Shown: positions 1 to 10,233, counted from the stretch's first letter. The stretch: DNA of 64,000 nucleotides from SZUA-365 sp049663345 (GCA_049663345.1 JBATDG010000061.1:1-64000); one strand, 5' to 3'. Notes: a model not told the origin generated them from the sequence alone. Program-made: numbers and translations.

Positions 1-304
1 CCGAAGCATCGAAGACAAGAGAAACGGAAATGGCGCAGCGGATCATAGGATCCGGACACCACAGTGTGAAGTCCTTGACTTCCACTCCGTTCTCAAAGAT
101 CCTGAAATCCTGCTTCGCCATATTGTACGATGGGCTGCCGTTGCAGCCGACCGAGAAATACAGCTCAACCGTGGGCCAGTTGACTGTCACGCGCTTGAGG
201 TTCAAATTCGGCTGGGCCTGCATGACGCTGCCCGAGGAGGCAAACAGCAGCACGGCCAAGACGAAGAACCGGACAAGCCAGGAAGAGTTATTTACAATGC
301 GCAT
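1..304 (-). CDS. Secreted VWA-domain protein, N-terminal part (runs off left edge)
   Basis: About 101 codons are visible, beginning at an ATG (302-304) preceded by GGAGAAAGTT, a good ribosome binding site. The N terminus is a signal peptide (MRIVNNSS, then a hydrophobic stretch FFVLAVLLFASSG, with likely cleavage near VMQAQ). A beta-rich region follows (TVNWPTVELYFSVGCNG), and the visible part ends in ISVSLVFDAS. That is the lead-in to a von Willebrand factor A MIDAS motif (DxSxS), whose remaining residues lie outside the window. Such proteins in this group are usually exported, metal-dependent adhesins or surface proteins. The VWA assignment rests on the short DxS segment only. The rest of the gene and any T9SS tail cannot be seen. 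No longer ORF is competing on this strand. Confidence 0.7.
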   Translation of the reverse strand, partial: MRIVNNSSWLVRFFVLAVLLFASSGSVMQAQPNLNLKRVTVNWPTVELYFSVGCNGSPSYNMAKQDFRIFENGVEVKDFTLWCPDPMIRCAISVSLVFDAS

Positions 305-660
305 AACTTTCTCCTTGGTAGAGACCTTGAATTTGGTAAGAATATATCATAAGTAATTGTTATCATTTGATTTAACCAGCCATTTCGGATACAAGTACAA
401 GTTTTTGACCTGCTTCATCCTGCTGCGTTCATCTGCTTGAATTGCATCAACTGTGATCGAAGATATGAGGACACCTCTTATCCGATACAATAACCCCTGC
501 AAATAGAAGAAGTTACACTTTGTGTGCATTTTATTCACCCCGAATTCATTTATTTTCATTTTTTTCAAAAAAACAGAGAAAAGGCCATCCTCGCGAGGAG
601 GATGGCCTTAAAAAGATGGGGAAAAGCCAGACGGCTTATAGAAACGAACGGAAAATTCCG
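305..660. other. Gene-free stretch between VWA gene start and A2M gene end
   Basis: No convincing gene is present; the short ORFs here have no recognisable product. It holds the A2M terminator (581-609) and the upstream region of the VWA gene. On the minus strand a TATGAT hexamer (347-352) about 45 bases before the VWA start could be a -10 box, but no good -35 partner was found. Confidence 0.5.
581..609 (-). terminator. Intrinsic terminator of the alpha-2-macroglobulin gene
   Basis: A perfect 12-bp stem (AAGGCCATCCTC / GAGGATGGCCTT) with loop GCGAG is followed on the minus strand by TTCTCTGTTTTTTTG. It lies about 50 bases past the A2M stop codon. Confidence 0.85.
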
Positions 661-3600
661 CTATTCCACGGTCACGATTATCCCGGCAGTGTGGGCTGCG
701 AATTCGGGAGCGTACATGCACTGGATGGCGGAAATGCCGTTGGAGAAGCGGCCGGCGTGGGAAACACGCAAAGGATATTCGAAAACGTGCACGCCTTTCG
801 GCAGCCAATGGAAGAAAAAGTTGACCGAGGCGTCTTTGGGAGCTTCGTAGTAGCCGAGACCACCCTTCCAATGATAGCCGGAAAGTTGGCTGATCAGGTC
901 GAGTCCCGAGCCGCGCATGTCCTTGAGATGCACGTATTCCATGTCCCGGTCTATGCGGATGGTGACGCGGACCTTCACCACATCGCCCACATGAAGTTTG
1001 TTCTTCTCAGTGATGGGTTCGAGCACCTGCCCCTTTTCTGTGTTGCGCTGCAGATACAGAGTTTTCTCGATCTGCAGTGGCGTCTTCGCAGGAGTGATTT
1101 TATCGAGCTGCTCGAAATACTGCCAGTACACCGCGCCCCAGGCGATGCCCTGATCTGCTTTCTTCGCAACGATAGTGCCCTGTTCGGGACGAATGTCCGA
1201 GCCGCGCCAGTCGACGCGATAGTAGCCCGTCCCCGCTTCAACCTTGGCGCCCATGGCGACCGGATCGATCTTTTCTCCGCCCATGGTCACTTCGACGAGT
1301 TTATCGGAGGCCAGGAGGTCGCTGCCGCGGCGCAGCAGTGCGTAGCAGACTTCGGCCGTGGCAACGGTAGAACCCCAGTCCTGCACCTGCTTCTGCTTCA
1401 GCAGCCAGATTTTGAGTTCCTCGACGGACTTCATATCGCCCGCCACTTCATCAAACACTTCGACCATCAGGGCCTGCGTCTCGATCGGCGCCTGATACCA
1501 GTACCAGCCCCGTTCGTATTTCCAGTACATGCCCATCTCGTCATTCTGAAGAGAACGCTCTTTCAGTGAACGCACCACCGCCTGCGGTACATCCTTTTCA
1601 CCCAGACGATGCAGGGCAAGGGCGATCTGTCCCTGCATCATGTGTCCGCGCCGCGCCCACCACTTGCGGGACTGCTCACGCCAGAAATTCACCGCTTCGT
1701 CATACTTGTCGGGAATGTCCTGCTTGAGAAAATAGCTGCGGGCGTAGAGATACTGCACGGCAAGGTGATTCAGATAGTCCTTTTTCGGATCGAAGCTGCG
1801 CTCATGCGCCTTCAGATCGAGATAGTCTTCGTTCATGCGCGCATCCATGAACTCCACCGCACGGCGAAGCATCCGGTTGACGCGTTCGTCGCTCACGTTG
1901 ACGCCGAGCGCGGAAAGGTGTCCGAAACCGGCGACGATGTACTGCGTGATATAGCGGTTTTCGGGCATGCCCGGGAACCACGGCCAGCCGCCGTTGCTCG
2001 CCTGCGCCTTCTCGAGCTTGCGCATGGCCGTTTCGAGATTGTTGCCCATGGTGTTGAGGTCGAAGAGCAGGGCGATGCGCTTCTTGCGCTCGCTTTCGTC
2101 CTTGCCCTGCAGCACCCACGGCGTCTCCTCGAGCAGCAGCATCTTCAGATCCTGATTCTTCTGCAGATTCGACAGCAGCGCATCGGTGTTTTTCCACTGA
2201 TCGAACACGCGCTTGATTTTCGGATTGCTCTGTGCGATATGTCCCGCGATGCTGTTGGCATAGTAGCGGTTGAATACCTGCTCGGAGCATTCGTAAGGAT
2301 ACTCGATCAGATACGGCAGCGCCTGCACGGCATACCACGCGGGCTGCGAGGTCATCTCGAGTGTGAGCTGATGCTGACGGAGAGTGGTCGACCCGCCCGA
2401 GCGCAGCAGCTTGTCAAATGTGAAAGTCTTCGTCTCCCCGCCGCGGATGTTCAGCGGAAGTGTTTCGGTCACGAGCATGCGGTTGGGAAGCACCGGCAGC
2501 GCCATTTCCTCGCCGTCGGAAAATTCTCCCGCCTTGGCGACGATGCGGTAGACGATGGCGGACACATCGTCCGGCACATGCACATTCCACTGTGCGGTGG
2601 CGCTGCGGCCTTTTTCCGCGGTGAAAGAACGCACGGCGTCCTTCAACCCGAAGCGCTCGTCCAGCGGCTGCATCGTCACGGCATCGAAGATCTTCAGCGT
2701 GACGGAACCTGTGAGCGAGGTATCGGACATGTTGGTAATTTTTGTCATCAGCGAGATGTCGTCGCCGTTGCGCAGGAAGCGCGGCATGTTGGGCATGACC
2801 ATCAGCTCTTTCTGCGTCACGGTTGTCTTCTCGAGGTACCCGGTTTTCAGATCCGGCGTATGTGCATACACCCGCAGCTTCCAGCGCGTGAGCGCTTCGG
2901 GAGCGGTAAATCGCAGCACGACATTCCCCTGCTCATCGGTCATCAGGTCGGGATAGAAGAATGCGGTCTCGTTGAAATTCGTCCGCGCTTTGACGGCGTC
3001 GAGTCCGCCTGCAGACGCATCGCCGGTTCCGGTGGTTTCCTTTTCCTCATCCCGAAGTCCGCCCTTGTCCTTCTTCGCCAGTAATTCATTGCTGCCGATG
3101 CCATCAGCCATTGATGCCGGTGAGGGTGGTGGTGCAGCGTCCATCGCCATTCCAGATACGCTTTCCATGACCATACCATCATCACCATTACGACCGCCTT
3201 CGGACTTCGACTTGTACATCTGCCGTCCGTAATACCTGCCGTAACGGTCGAAGAGAAAGAGATTCAGCCGGTCATAGTATTGAGAGTAGCCGGAGAGGAT
3301 ACTGTTCCAGTCCTCGATATACATCCGGGCGCTGTTGCCCCCGAAGCCGTAATTGGAGAAGCGGGTCCAGCTGCCGTACGATGGCCAGGAGAAGCGGGAC
3401 CAATCCTGCGCGTAAATCGCATCGAGAGAGGCGTCGTACATCGAGGCCAGCATTTCCGCCGCGATGCGGTCGCGCTGTGGACCCTTGATCGTGATGCGCC
3501 ATTCTTCTTCCTGCCCGGGTTTGAGCTTGTCGCGGAAGGTCGCGGTTTCGACCTGCAGCTGCTTGTTCGACCAGGGCACAGCGATAGCAACGGTCTGCTG

Positions 3601-6600
3601 ATACAGACGATAATTCTTCACGAAAAAGATCTGCACGCTGAAGCCGCCGCGATCTTTTTCCTCAACCATATAGCGGAAGGAGCGCTGCCCTGCATCACGC
3701 GTCTGCCATTCTTCCTTCGCCGCGCTGAGATGCCGATCGACACGAGTCAGCATGGATACCCCGTCGTAAGCGCTGCCGTAAAGGAAGCGTGCTTCTTCGC
3801 CCGGCTCGGCCATGGTCTTCGTGCCCACGAAAAATTCCGGAAGCATCGAAGGAACGTCGTCTTCAGGACGATAGACGGTCACGGTTTTACGGATAAGCAG
3901 ATCCTGTCCTCCGGGATCCTTCGCGCTCATCGTGATGCGGTAGCTTCCCGGCGCGAGATCGCGAAGGATGAGAGAATCCGTGCCATCGGCACCGGTGTTG
4001 AATTTCGTATCGATCACTGTGCGCCGCACTTCCCAGTTGTCAGCTATATTTTCGTCCTTATACACATCGTGCGGGAATGCGCGTTTGAATTCATCCATCG
4101 ACAATACCCAGCTGTCGGGTACGGGCAGCATGCGGCCGCGGAGAATGCGGTCAGGCGGAGTAAGCTGTTCGATTCGCAGCGTACCTGTAGTCGCGACCGG
4201 CTGTCCGCCCAGGTTGCGAGAATTCAGCCGCAGTTCCTGTTCCTTCGTGGCATCAATGACTTCGGCGATGCCGAGAGAAAGTTCGACCGAGGTGTAGCCC
4301 GCGCTCACTGAAGTGGAAGCGCTGTGCGTCTCGCCGTTGATGTCGACGACATCCGCAGTGACTGAGTAGGTGAATACCGGCTGAGTCTTGGGATCAACCG
4401 AGCGATCGGGCAGCGCGGTGAATTCGAGTGTGAATGCGCCGTCGGCATCCGTGGTCGTCGTGCCATGGGCGATTTCCCGCGCGCTCCCCTGCGGAGCCGG
4501 GCGCCACCACCAGTACCAGTACGGGAAGCGCACCTGCCGCTGTACGCGCCAGTTCACCGTGGCGCCGTCGATATTCGATCCGGCATAGGCCTTGGCTTCA
4601 CCGGTGACCTTGACGACGGCGTTGAGACGGTACTCCCCTTCCACCGGTTTGAACATGGCTTCGAATTTCGGCCGCTTGTATTCTTCCACCCGCACATTAA
4701 TTGAACCGGTCTCGTTACGGATATACATCATGCCGGTGAGCACGCCCGATGGTACGGTGAAACTGGTGTTGAAGGAGCCATACTCATTCGAGCGCAGCTG
4801 CACTTCATGTACTTTCTGATGATTCGCATCGAGGAAGATCACCGTCGTGCTTGTGTTTTTCACTACCTCGTAATCGGCTTTCTCACGATTGCCTTCAGTG
4901 ATGATGCCCTTGAGATAGAGTGTCTGCCCCGGACGATAGATTGCCCGATCGGTGAAGAACAGCGTGCGGCGTTGGGTATTCTCACGTCCGCGTTCATACG
5001 CGTTGTAGCTGTTGAGCACGGTGAGTGTATCGCGTCCCACCGAAAGGCGGAAGGACACGCCATCGCGGAAGCGCCCGGGCTCAAGCACGAAGAGTCCGTC
5101 GGCATCGGTGCGGGCATTGCCCTGAGCGATGCGTTCGTAGCCGTAATCCGACGAATTCCAACGGCGCGTAAACATCTGCACCTGCACGCTTTTCAGTGGC
5201 TGACCTTCAAGCGCATCGGTGACCCAAAAATGCTGTCCCCCGCGGTTGTCCTCAATATTCTCAAGGCTGAGCCGCGTCACGCGCAGCCAGGTGTAGGCGA
5301 TGGCATTGTCGTCGAAGGAGAAATCTTCTCGCGGGGACATGAAAATCATGTACACGCCCAGAGGCAGTTCCGGTGCGCTAAGGTCCACCAGATGCGACTT
5401 GTAATCCGTCTGCTTCGGGAGATCCTGCGACCACTGCTTCACATTTCCGCGGCGGAGAATATCCTCCAGACGCTGCCGCTGACTGATGTCCCGCGTTTGC
5501 TGGAGAATGCTTTCATCATCTTCCTCTGCGAGCAGCTTCACGATGCGGAAGTGCACGCGCTCGACATTGCGATAGCCGGCGGACACGAGAATCGGCGCAT
5601 TGGGCGGAGTGGTCTGCTCCACCGACAGCGACATCTCCTTTGCGAGGATGCTCGATCGAAGAGCCCGGCAATCCGACGCACCGCGCGACGCGGTGAAGCG
5701 CCCAATTTCGCGGTCGCAGAAAGCAAGCGCCTTCACATAATCGTTGTGTGTGAAATGATACCGTGCGAGGGCCGCGCCTGCGAGTGTGGAAATGGAAGAA
5801 GAGGCATGCGCTTTGTAAAGAGACTCCACTGCTATGTAATAGGTGGTGTCCTTGTCCTCATGCTGTGTTTCCGCCAGACCGAAGCCGAGCCGCTGCAGAT
5901 CGAGATCCACAATGGCGTCGGTATCCCCGCGCTGCAGATGGAAGCGCAGCAGCTGCTGGTAGATGAGCAGCGCCTGGAATTTCGTATTCCGCGGATTGGG
6001 AGAAGTGAAAGTGTGTGCTATGAAATCGGCAGCGGGAATCAGCGCCTCAATACCCGTGAGCTCGAAATCCTGCTGCGGAACCGGGAGGTCCACCTGGTCA
6101 TTTTGGAAAAATTCCAGCGCCCGGTGAGCGAGAATGTCGTAGAGTGTGGGACGGTATTTCCCGCTCTCGCTTTGTGTAACGAGAATGGCCTCGAATGCTT
6201 CGACCGGTTTCTGCTGCAGCAGTTCGGCGGGAGCGATGGATTCGAGGTAGAGGGACTTGGCGGTATCGAAAAAGCGCCCTGGCTCCCATGTACGAAAATC
6301 TGCGGTTGCAGTGTCAGCGACTTCCGTGCGATCCTGAATTCGCCAGCGATTCATCTGATAGTAGCTCCAGTACAGCCCGGCCAGCATCGAATTGAGCACG
6401 GCTTTTACGGGCTGTTCCGCTGCGGCAATCTCCTTTTCGAGATCCCGTATCAGGATGACCTCGTCTTCTTCATTGGTGACAGCCATCAGCGCGACGCGGT
6501 AGGCGATGGACTTGACGATCTGCGGCTGGATGTTTTCTTTTTTCGCACGGTCATAGATTTTCTCGACCATCTCCAGCGCAGATTTCGGCAGCCCCTCGTT

Positions 6601-6759
6601 CAGGGCCTTGTCGACGGCTTTCCACTGTTCTTCATAGTCCCCTTTCATGAATGAACTCCAGTTTACCGTGGTGGAATTATTGTCCAGCAGCGTCGACGCG
6701 AGAAAAAACGCCGGTGCCGTGAAGAGCAGCAGCAATGAGAGACGAATGCTCAGCAGCAT
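661..6759 (-). CDS. Alpha-2-macroglobulin family protein, thioester-containing (YfaS/MG2 type)
   Basis: A 2,032-residue bacterial alpha-2-macroglobulin, a periplasmic or surface protease trap. The start at 6759 is chosen because the protein then opens with a signal peptide (MLLSIRLSLLLLFTAPAFFLA) and has GGAGA upstream; the ORF itself extends 31 codons further. No lipobox cysteine is seen. The thioester motif CSEQ lies in YPYECSEQVFNRYYA at about residue 1490, in the usual place before the alpha/alpha-toroid (TED) domain. Upstream are MG domains, including an MG2-like region (RAIYRPGQTLYLKGI) and an MG domain (DGADSLILRDLAPGSYRI-like). The C terminus is the receptor-binding-type beta domain. 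A low-complexity stretch of Asp/Met/Pro/Gly near residue 1180-1240 is probably the bait or a linker. The usual partner pbpC is not adjacent, so the gene appears solitary, with its own terminator. Long antisense ORFs across it are composition artefacts. Confidence 0.93.
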   Translation of the reverse strand: MLLSIRLSLLLLFTAPAFFLASTLLDNNSTTVNWSSFMKGDYEEQWKAVDKALNEGLPKSALEMVEKIYDRAKKENIQPQIVKSIAYRVALMAVTNEEDEVILIRDLEKEIAAAEQPVKAVLNSMLAGLYWSYYQMNRWRIQDRTEVADTATADFRTWEPGRFFDTAKSLYLESIAPAELLQQKPVEAFEAILVTQSESGKYRPTLYDILAHRALEFFQNDQVDLPVPQQDFELTGIEALIPAADFIAHTFTSPNPRNTKFQALLIYQQLLRFHLQRGDTDAIVDLDLQRLGFGLAETQHEDKDTTYYIAVESLYKAHASSSISTLAGAALARYHFTHNDYVKALAFCDREIGRFTASRGASDCRALRSSILAKEMSLSVEQTTPPNAPILVSAGYRNVERVHFRIVKLLAEEDDESILQQTRDISQRQRLEDILRRGNVKQWSQDLPKQTDYKSHLVDLSAPELPLGVYMIFMSPREDFSFDDNAIAYTWLRVTRLSLENIEDNRGGQHFWVTDALEGQPLKSVQVQMFTRRWNSSDYGYERIAQGNARTDADGLFVLEPGRFRDGVSFRLSVGRDTLTVLNSYNAYERGRENTQRRTLFFTDRAIYRPGQTLYLKGIITEGNREKADYEVVKNTSTTVIFLDANHQKVHEVQLRSNEYGSFNTSFTVPSGVLTGMMYIRNETGSINVRVEEYKRPKFEAMFKPVEGEYRLNAVVKVTGEAKAYAGSNIDGATVNWRVQRQVRFPYWYWWWRPAPQGSAREIAHGTTTTDADGAFTLEFTALPDRSVDPKTQPVFTYSVTADVVDINGETHSASTSVSAGYTSVELSLGIAEVIDATKEQELRLNSRNLGGQPVATTGTLRIEQLTPPDRILRGRMLPVPDSWVLSMDEFKRAFPHDVYKDENIADNWEVRRTVIDTKFNTGADGTDSLILRDLAPGSYRITMSAKDPGGQDLLIRKTVTVYRPEDDVPSMLPEFFVGTKTMAEPGEEARFLYGSAYDGVSMLTRVDRHLSAAKEEWQTRDAGQRSFRYMVEEKDRGGFSVQIFFVKNYRLYQQTVAIAVPWSNKQLQVETATFRDKLKPGQEEEWRITIKGPQRDRIAAEMLASMYDASLDAIYAQDWSRFSWPSYGSWTRFSNYGFGGNSARMYIEDWNSILSGYSQYYDRLNLFLFDRYGRYYGRQMYKSKSEGGRNGDDGMVMESVSGMAMDAAPPPSPASMADGIGSNELLAKKDKGGLRDEEKETTGTGDASAGGLDAVKARTNFNETAFFYPDLMTDEQGNVVLRFTAPEALTRWKLRVYAHTPDLKTGYLEKTTVTQKELMVMPNMPRFLRNGDDISLMTKITNMSDTSLTGSVTLKIFDAVTMQPLDERFGLKDAVRSFTAEKGRSATAQWNVHVPDDVSAIVYRIVAKAGEFSDGEEMALPVLPNRMLVTETLPLNIRGGETKTFTFDKLLRSGGSTTLRQHQLTLEMTSQPAWYAVQALPYLIEYPYECSEQVFNRYYANSIAGHIAQSNPKIKRVFDQWKNTDALLSNLQKNQDLKMLLLEETPWVLQGKDESERKKRIALLFDLNTMGNNLETAMRKLEKAQASNGGWPWFPGMPENRYITQYIVAGFGHLSALGVNVSDERVNRMLRRAVEFMDARMNEDYLDLKAHERSFDPKKDYLNHLAVQYLYARSYFLKQDIPDKYDEAVNFWREQSRKWWARRGHMMQGQIALALHRLGEKDVPQAVVRSLKERSLQNDEMGMYWKYERGWYWYQAPIETQALMVEVFDEVAGDMKSVEELKIWLLKQKQVQDWGSTVATAEVCYALLRRGSDLLASDKLVEVTMGGEKIDPVAMGAKVEAGTGYYRVDWRGSDIRPEQGTIVAKKADQGIAWGAVYWQYFEQLDKITPAKTPLQIEKTLYLQRNTEKGQVLEPITEKNKLHVGDVVKVRVTIRIDRDMEYVHLKDMRGSGLDLISQLSGYHWKGGLGYYEAPKDASVNFFFHWLPKGVHVFEYPLRVSHAGRFSNGISAIQCMYAPEFAAHTAGIIVTVE

Positions 6760-6879
6760 GACAGGTCTCCGAATAAGTAAGGAAAAAAATAGGCGATCCG
6801 ACCCGGTAGTACGCCCGAAATCGGATGAGGTTCCCGGAATTCGGAGAACCATACAGTGTCACGCACTCTTCCTCCCCTC

Positions 6880-6960
6880 TCCTTCAAGGAGAAAGATACG
6901 CGAAGGGTCTTGACGACCTCACCCCCAGCCCCTCTCCTGAAAGGAGAGGGGAGGAGGAGC
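6880..6960. repeat. Pair of CCTCTCC-type palindromes between A2M and LTD/PLD genes
   Basis: Two related imperfect palindromes occur: CCTCCCCTCTCCTTCAAGGAG (split here for length) near 6875-6895, and CCCCTCTCC-TGAA-GGAGAGGGG at about 6936-6958. They lie just downstream of the LTD/PLD gene on the minus strand. There is no clean T-tract, so they read as a dispersed palindromic repeat, possibly with terminator function, rather than a standard terminator. Confidence 0.5.
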
Positions 6961-6966
6961 GGCTGT

Positions 6967-9900
6967 CTACCAGACTAAAAGTCGCTGGGCGGAGACGCTT
7001 CCTATATTGTCGGTGGCGGAAACGATGTAGCTGCCGGCGTGGAGTCCGGCTGTCGGGAGCATCACCATCTGCCGGCCGGTCGCTGCGGCATCAACCGTGT
7101 AGCCGCGCAGCTTGCGGCCGAGCATATCGTGGATGGCTATTTCGTACATGCCTGCATGCATGACATCCATCTGCAGCGTGAGCGCATCGCCTGCGCGCAA
7201 AGGTGAAGGATACAGCGCGAGGGAGAAATCCGCGGCGCTGGGCTGGTTTTCGACGCCCAGCACGATGGCGCCCGTGCCGCCGGATTCGATGTAGCGCTTG
7301 TACCACTCCTGCACATACTGAACAGCGACGTCGTGACTGTGAATGACCAGCGTGTTTTCGTTGTTGGAGAATTCGGCCGAGTTGGACCAGTTGTGAGAAC
7401 CGGTGACCACAGTCGGATCCGCATCGACGGCCGTGTCCTCGACATCGACGATCATGTACTTGTGATGCAGAAGACCGGAGAATCCTTTTTTCAGCAGCAC
7501 ATCCACACCGCCGGTCTGCAGGTAATCGAATTCATTTCCCTGATCGCTGTTGTTGTCCATCAGTCCGCGCACAGTCACGCCTGCGTTGTGCTTGTCGACC
7601 ATGATGCGGCCGAGATCATCGCGAGTGAACGTCAGTGTGGCAAAATAAATCGATTCGCGAGCTCCGTTCGCCGCCTTCACTATCGCGCCGGTTGCCTGGT
7701 CGCTGGGACTGAAGTATGACTCCACTTTCGTGCCGCCGATAATAAAGCGATGCGGTGTGTTATCGAGTTTGCGCGCGCCGAAACGCGAAGTGTTGCTGTT
7801 CGGCGTTTCATTGTCGCTGCCCCACATTTCCTCGAATTCTTTCGTGTAGGTCACAGCAAGTGCCTGGTCCTGGGTTTCGACGACATTCTGCGCATCGTCG
7901 TTGGTCCCGGGGTCGGTCGCGTTCCATGAACCCATGACTACCCAGTCATCGGTGTCGCTCGAGCGGTCGCGTCCGTCGATGACGTAGAACTTGTTATGCA
8001 TCAATCCCACGCCGGCATTGACCTTGTCGAAGTTATCAACGATTGAGGGAATGTTGTTGCGGACGGTTCGAATAGCGTTGGTGCTGGCATTATCCGTTTC
8101 GAAGATGGCGCGGATTTTCACCCCGCGCGCTTTCGCTTCCAGCAGCCGTTCGGCGATGTTGTCGCCCACCTGTCCGCTCAAACTGTACACGCAGAGGTCG
8201 ATGCTGAACTGCGCCGCATCGATGCGGTTCATCAGCTTATTCGCCAGCGCGATATTTCCCTGCGCGGGCAGGGGCGGATACAGTGAATTGTCAACCGAGC
8301 GGCTGAAATACACATTCATCTCGCCAGTGGATGTCGCGGATGCAGTGCAGACATACATCGCCTGTGCGAAACTGGTGTCGCTGCCCTCGACGGAGAAGGC
8401 CTGCATGCGGTAGATCGTGCCCGGCTGAAGCCCTGGAATCGTCACGCTCTGTTCTGTGCCGCTGCCAGCGGTTTCGGCCACACCCAACTCGAAGTTGTCG
8501 GTCAGGCCGTAGCGCACTCGGGCGCCGGCGGCGATGGCGGTTGTCCAGCACAGATCGATGCGGTTGGGTTCGATGACGCATTCCTCAGGTGAAGTGATGA
8601 TGCGGGGACCCGTTGCGATAATGTCCTCCGAAATGCGTGGCATAAGCTGGTAGCCGCCTGCATAAGGGGAAGCATTCTTGTACTGACTGAGGACGCCGAC
8701 GATGTCGAAGCTGCCGCCCGGAGCAGGTTGTCCGGCGAACGGCACATCGTTGTCCACGCGCACGTCAAGTTCATTCGTGCCATCCGAGAGTTTGTAATTG
8801 ACGCCCGATCCCGTGACGGTCCATGCCGTCGTATTCACCGTCACGCCGTTGATGCGCAGCAGCGTACTTTCATATAATTCCTTGCCCGCGAGTCCGTCGC
8901 CGAGGACATCACTTATCGTCACGACAATCGGCGTGACCACATTGCCGGTGGAGGGTTTCGCATCCACGGTGACCTGCTCCATTTCCGTCAGTCCGTTGAA
9001 CTGTGTGATGGTGCCGGTAATGGTCACTTCGTCGCCGATGCTGACGGAATCACTGAAATTGAAATCGTAGACCGCGATGCCGCCGGTATGATCCTGTACG
9101 TAGGCCGGTGAACCAAACTGATTCGACACAGTTACGATGCCGTTGACGGTGACAATTTCACCGAGTTTGATCGGCACGCCTGTCGAATTATTTTCACGCG
9201 CCTCGGCGATGGGGATGGGTCCGCCGCGCACGAACACCGCCGGGGGATTCTGAATCGGCAGATAGGTCCCGCTTCCGGAAGTGAGAATCGCGATGACGTA
9301 GTTGCCGGTATTGCCCGGGGCGGTGAGTCCGCGCACCGTGATGGTCGCGGCGGTTTCTGAGAAAATGAGTCTGTCGAGCAGCAGTGTGTCTCCGCTTGTG
9401 GACATCTCCGCCTGCATGCGCGTATCTACCCCGGCATCGTCGACGGAGCCGGTCCAGCCGAAATCTGACGGTACCACAATTTTCATCGCATTAATCTGAT
9501 AGGCGGGATCCGGTGTGAACGTGATCGGAAGGTCGAAGCTGTCGCCGGCTTTGAGCGTACCCACAGTAACGGTGGCGGAACCTGAGCCGTCGGCGCTCAG
9601 AGGTTCGGTACCGCTTTTGGAACTCTGTGGATTGCGTCCCCCGGTCTGCGCCACAAAATCGGCAGCGTTGTTATCCGAATCCCAGCCGTTGCCCGCGAGT
9701 TCTTCCGTTCCGCCTGAGGCCAGCGACGACGCAGTTGAGGAAGCGGATGCTTTTCTTTCCACGCTATTGTCATTCGCTGTTTCGCCATGATTCGGTGCGA
9801 CAGCGCCTTCCGGATCGTTACCGGTTCCGAAGCCCACGCGGTCGATTGCGACGCTCGCAGCTGTCGTAATGCGGAGGCCGCCATTGTCGGCGAGTCCTGA

Positions 9901-10233
9901 AGCACCCCACGCAGCATCAGCCGCTGGAGTACCTGACCAGGTAGGTCCGGCAAAAAGGAAATAAGACTTCGGGGGCATGACTGTCCCTTGTGCCACGGTC
10001 GTCAACGCGTTGTAGGAGGTCCCTGCCGCGGAGCGGTATTCCAGTTTCCAGCCCGAAATATCAACGGGTGCATTCGTCGGATTATAAATCTCAACGAATT
10101 CACCGACCGCATTTCCGGCTGCGCCTCGTGTAGCGAATTCACTGATGACCACATGGTTTGCCACCTGTGACTGTGCGGAAATTGCGCCAAGCATGCATGC
10201 GAATGCAACCGCCATTGTAAAGGAATACCTCAT
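6967..10233 (-). CDS. T9SS-exported lamin-tail / phospholipase D-like protein
   Basis: 1,088 residues from an ATG at 10233. That start gives a signal peptide (MRYSFTMAVAFACMLGAISAQ); the ORF reads 71 codons further upstream without a plausible start. Domains in order: a lamin-tail domain (about residues 20-140, HVVISEFATRG...FVEIYNPTN); a DUF5689-like OB-fold region (about 340-540, PIKLGEIVTVNGIVTVSNQ); a fibronectin III-like module (about 545-630); two PLD half-domains with HxK(x4)D motifs, HNKFYVID near 745 and HHKYMIVD near 921; and a T9SS sorting domain (YPSPLRAGD...DMLGRKLRGY...RLLVW). Both HKD motifs are intact, so a secreted nuclease or phosphodiesterase activity is likely. LTD plus PLD suggests an extracellular nuclease, but the substrate is inference. 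The gene is divergent from the GT2 gene at 10424. Confidence 0.9.
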   Translation of the reverse strand: MRYSFTMAVAFACMLGAISAQSQVANHVVISEFATRGAAGNAVGEFVEIYNPTNAPVDISGWKLEYRSAAGTSYNALTTVAQGTVMPPKSYFLFAGPTWSGTPAADAAWGASGLADNGGLRITTAASVAIDRVGFGTGNDPEGAVAPNHGETANDNSVERKASASSTASSLASGGTEELAGNGWDSDNNAADFVAQTGGRNPQSSKSGTEPLSADGSGSATVTVGTLKAGDSFDLPITFTPDPAYQINAMKIVVPSDFGWTGSVDDAGVDTRMQAEMSTSGDTLLLDRLIFSETAATITVRGLTAPGNTGNYVIAILTSGSGTYLPIQNPPAVFVRGGPIPIAEARENNSTGVPIKLGEIVTVNGIVTVSNQFGSPAYVQDHTGGIAVYDFNFSDSVSIGDEVTITGTITQFNGLTEMEQVTVDAKPSTGNVVTPIVVTISDVLGDGLAGKELYESTLLRINGVTVNTTAWTVTGSGVNYKLSDGTNELDVRVDNDVPFAGQPAPGGSFDIVGVLSQYKNASPYAGGYQLMPRISEDIIATGPRIITSPEECVIEPNRIDLCWTTAIAAGARVRYGLTDNFELGVAETAGSGTEQSVTIPGLQPGTIYRMQAFSVEGSDTSFAQAMYVCTASATSTGEMNVYFSRSVDNSLYPPLPAQGNIALANKLMNRIDAAQFSIDLCVYSLSGQVGDNIAERLLEAKARGVKIRAIFETDNASTNAIRTVRNNIPSIVDNFDKVNAGVGLMHNKFYVIDGRDRSSDTDDWVVMGSWNATDPGTNDDAQNVVETQDQALAVTYTKEFEEMWGSDNETPNSNTSRFGARKLDNTPHRFIIGGTKVESYFSPSDQATGAIVKAANGARESIYFATLTFTRDDLGRIMVDKHNAGVTVRGLMDNNSDQGNEFDYLQTGGVDVLLKKGFSGLLHHKYMIVDVEDTAVDADPTVVTGSHNWSNSAEFSNNENTLVIHSHDVAVQYVQEWYKRYIESGGTGAIVLGVENQPSAADFSLALYPSPLRAGDALTLQMDVMHAGMYEIAIHDMLGRKLRGYTVDAAATGRQMVMLPTAGLHAGSYIVSATDNIGSVSAQRLLVW

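Noticed and set aside
520..1569. 349-residue plus-strand ORF over the A2M gene, and similar ones at 1609-3084, 3280-4311 and 4807-6654
   Set aside because: All lie antisense to a well-supported A2M gene, have His/Arg/Val-rich composition from reversed GC-rich codons, no domain and no ribosome binding site.
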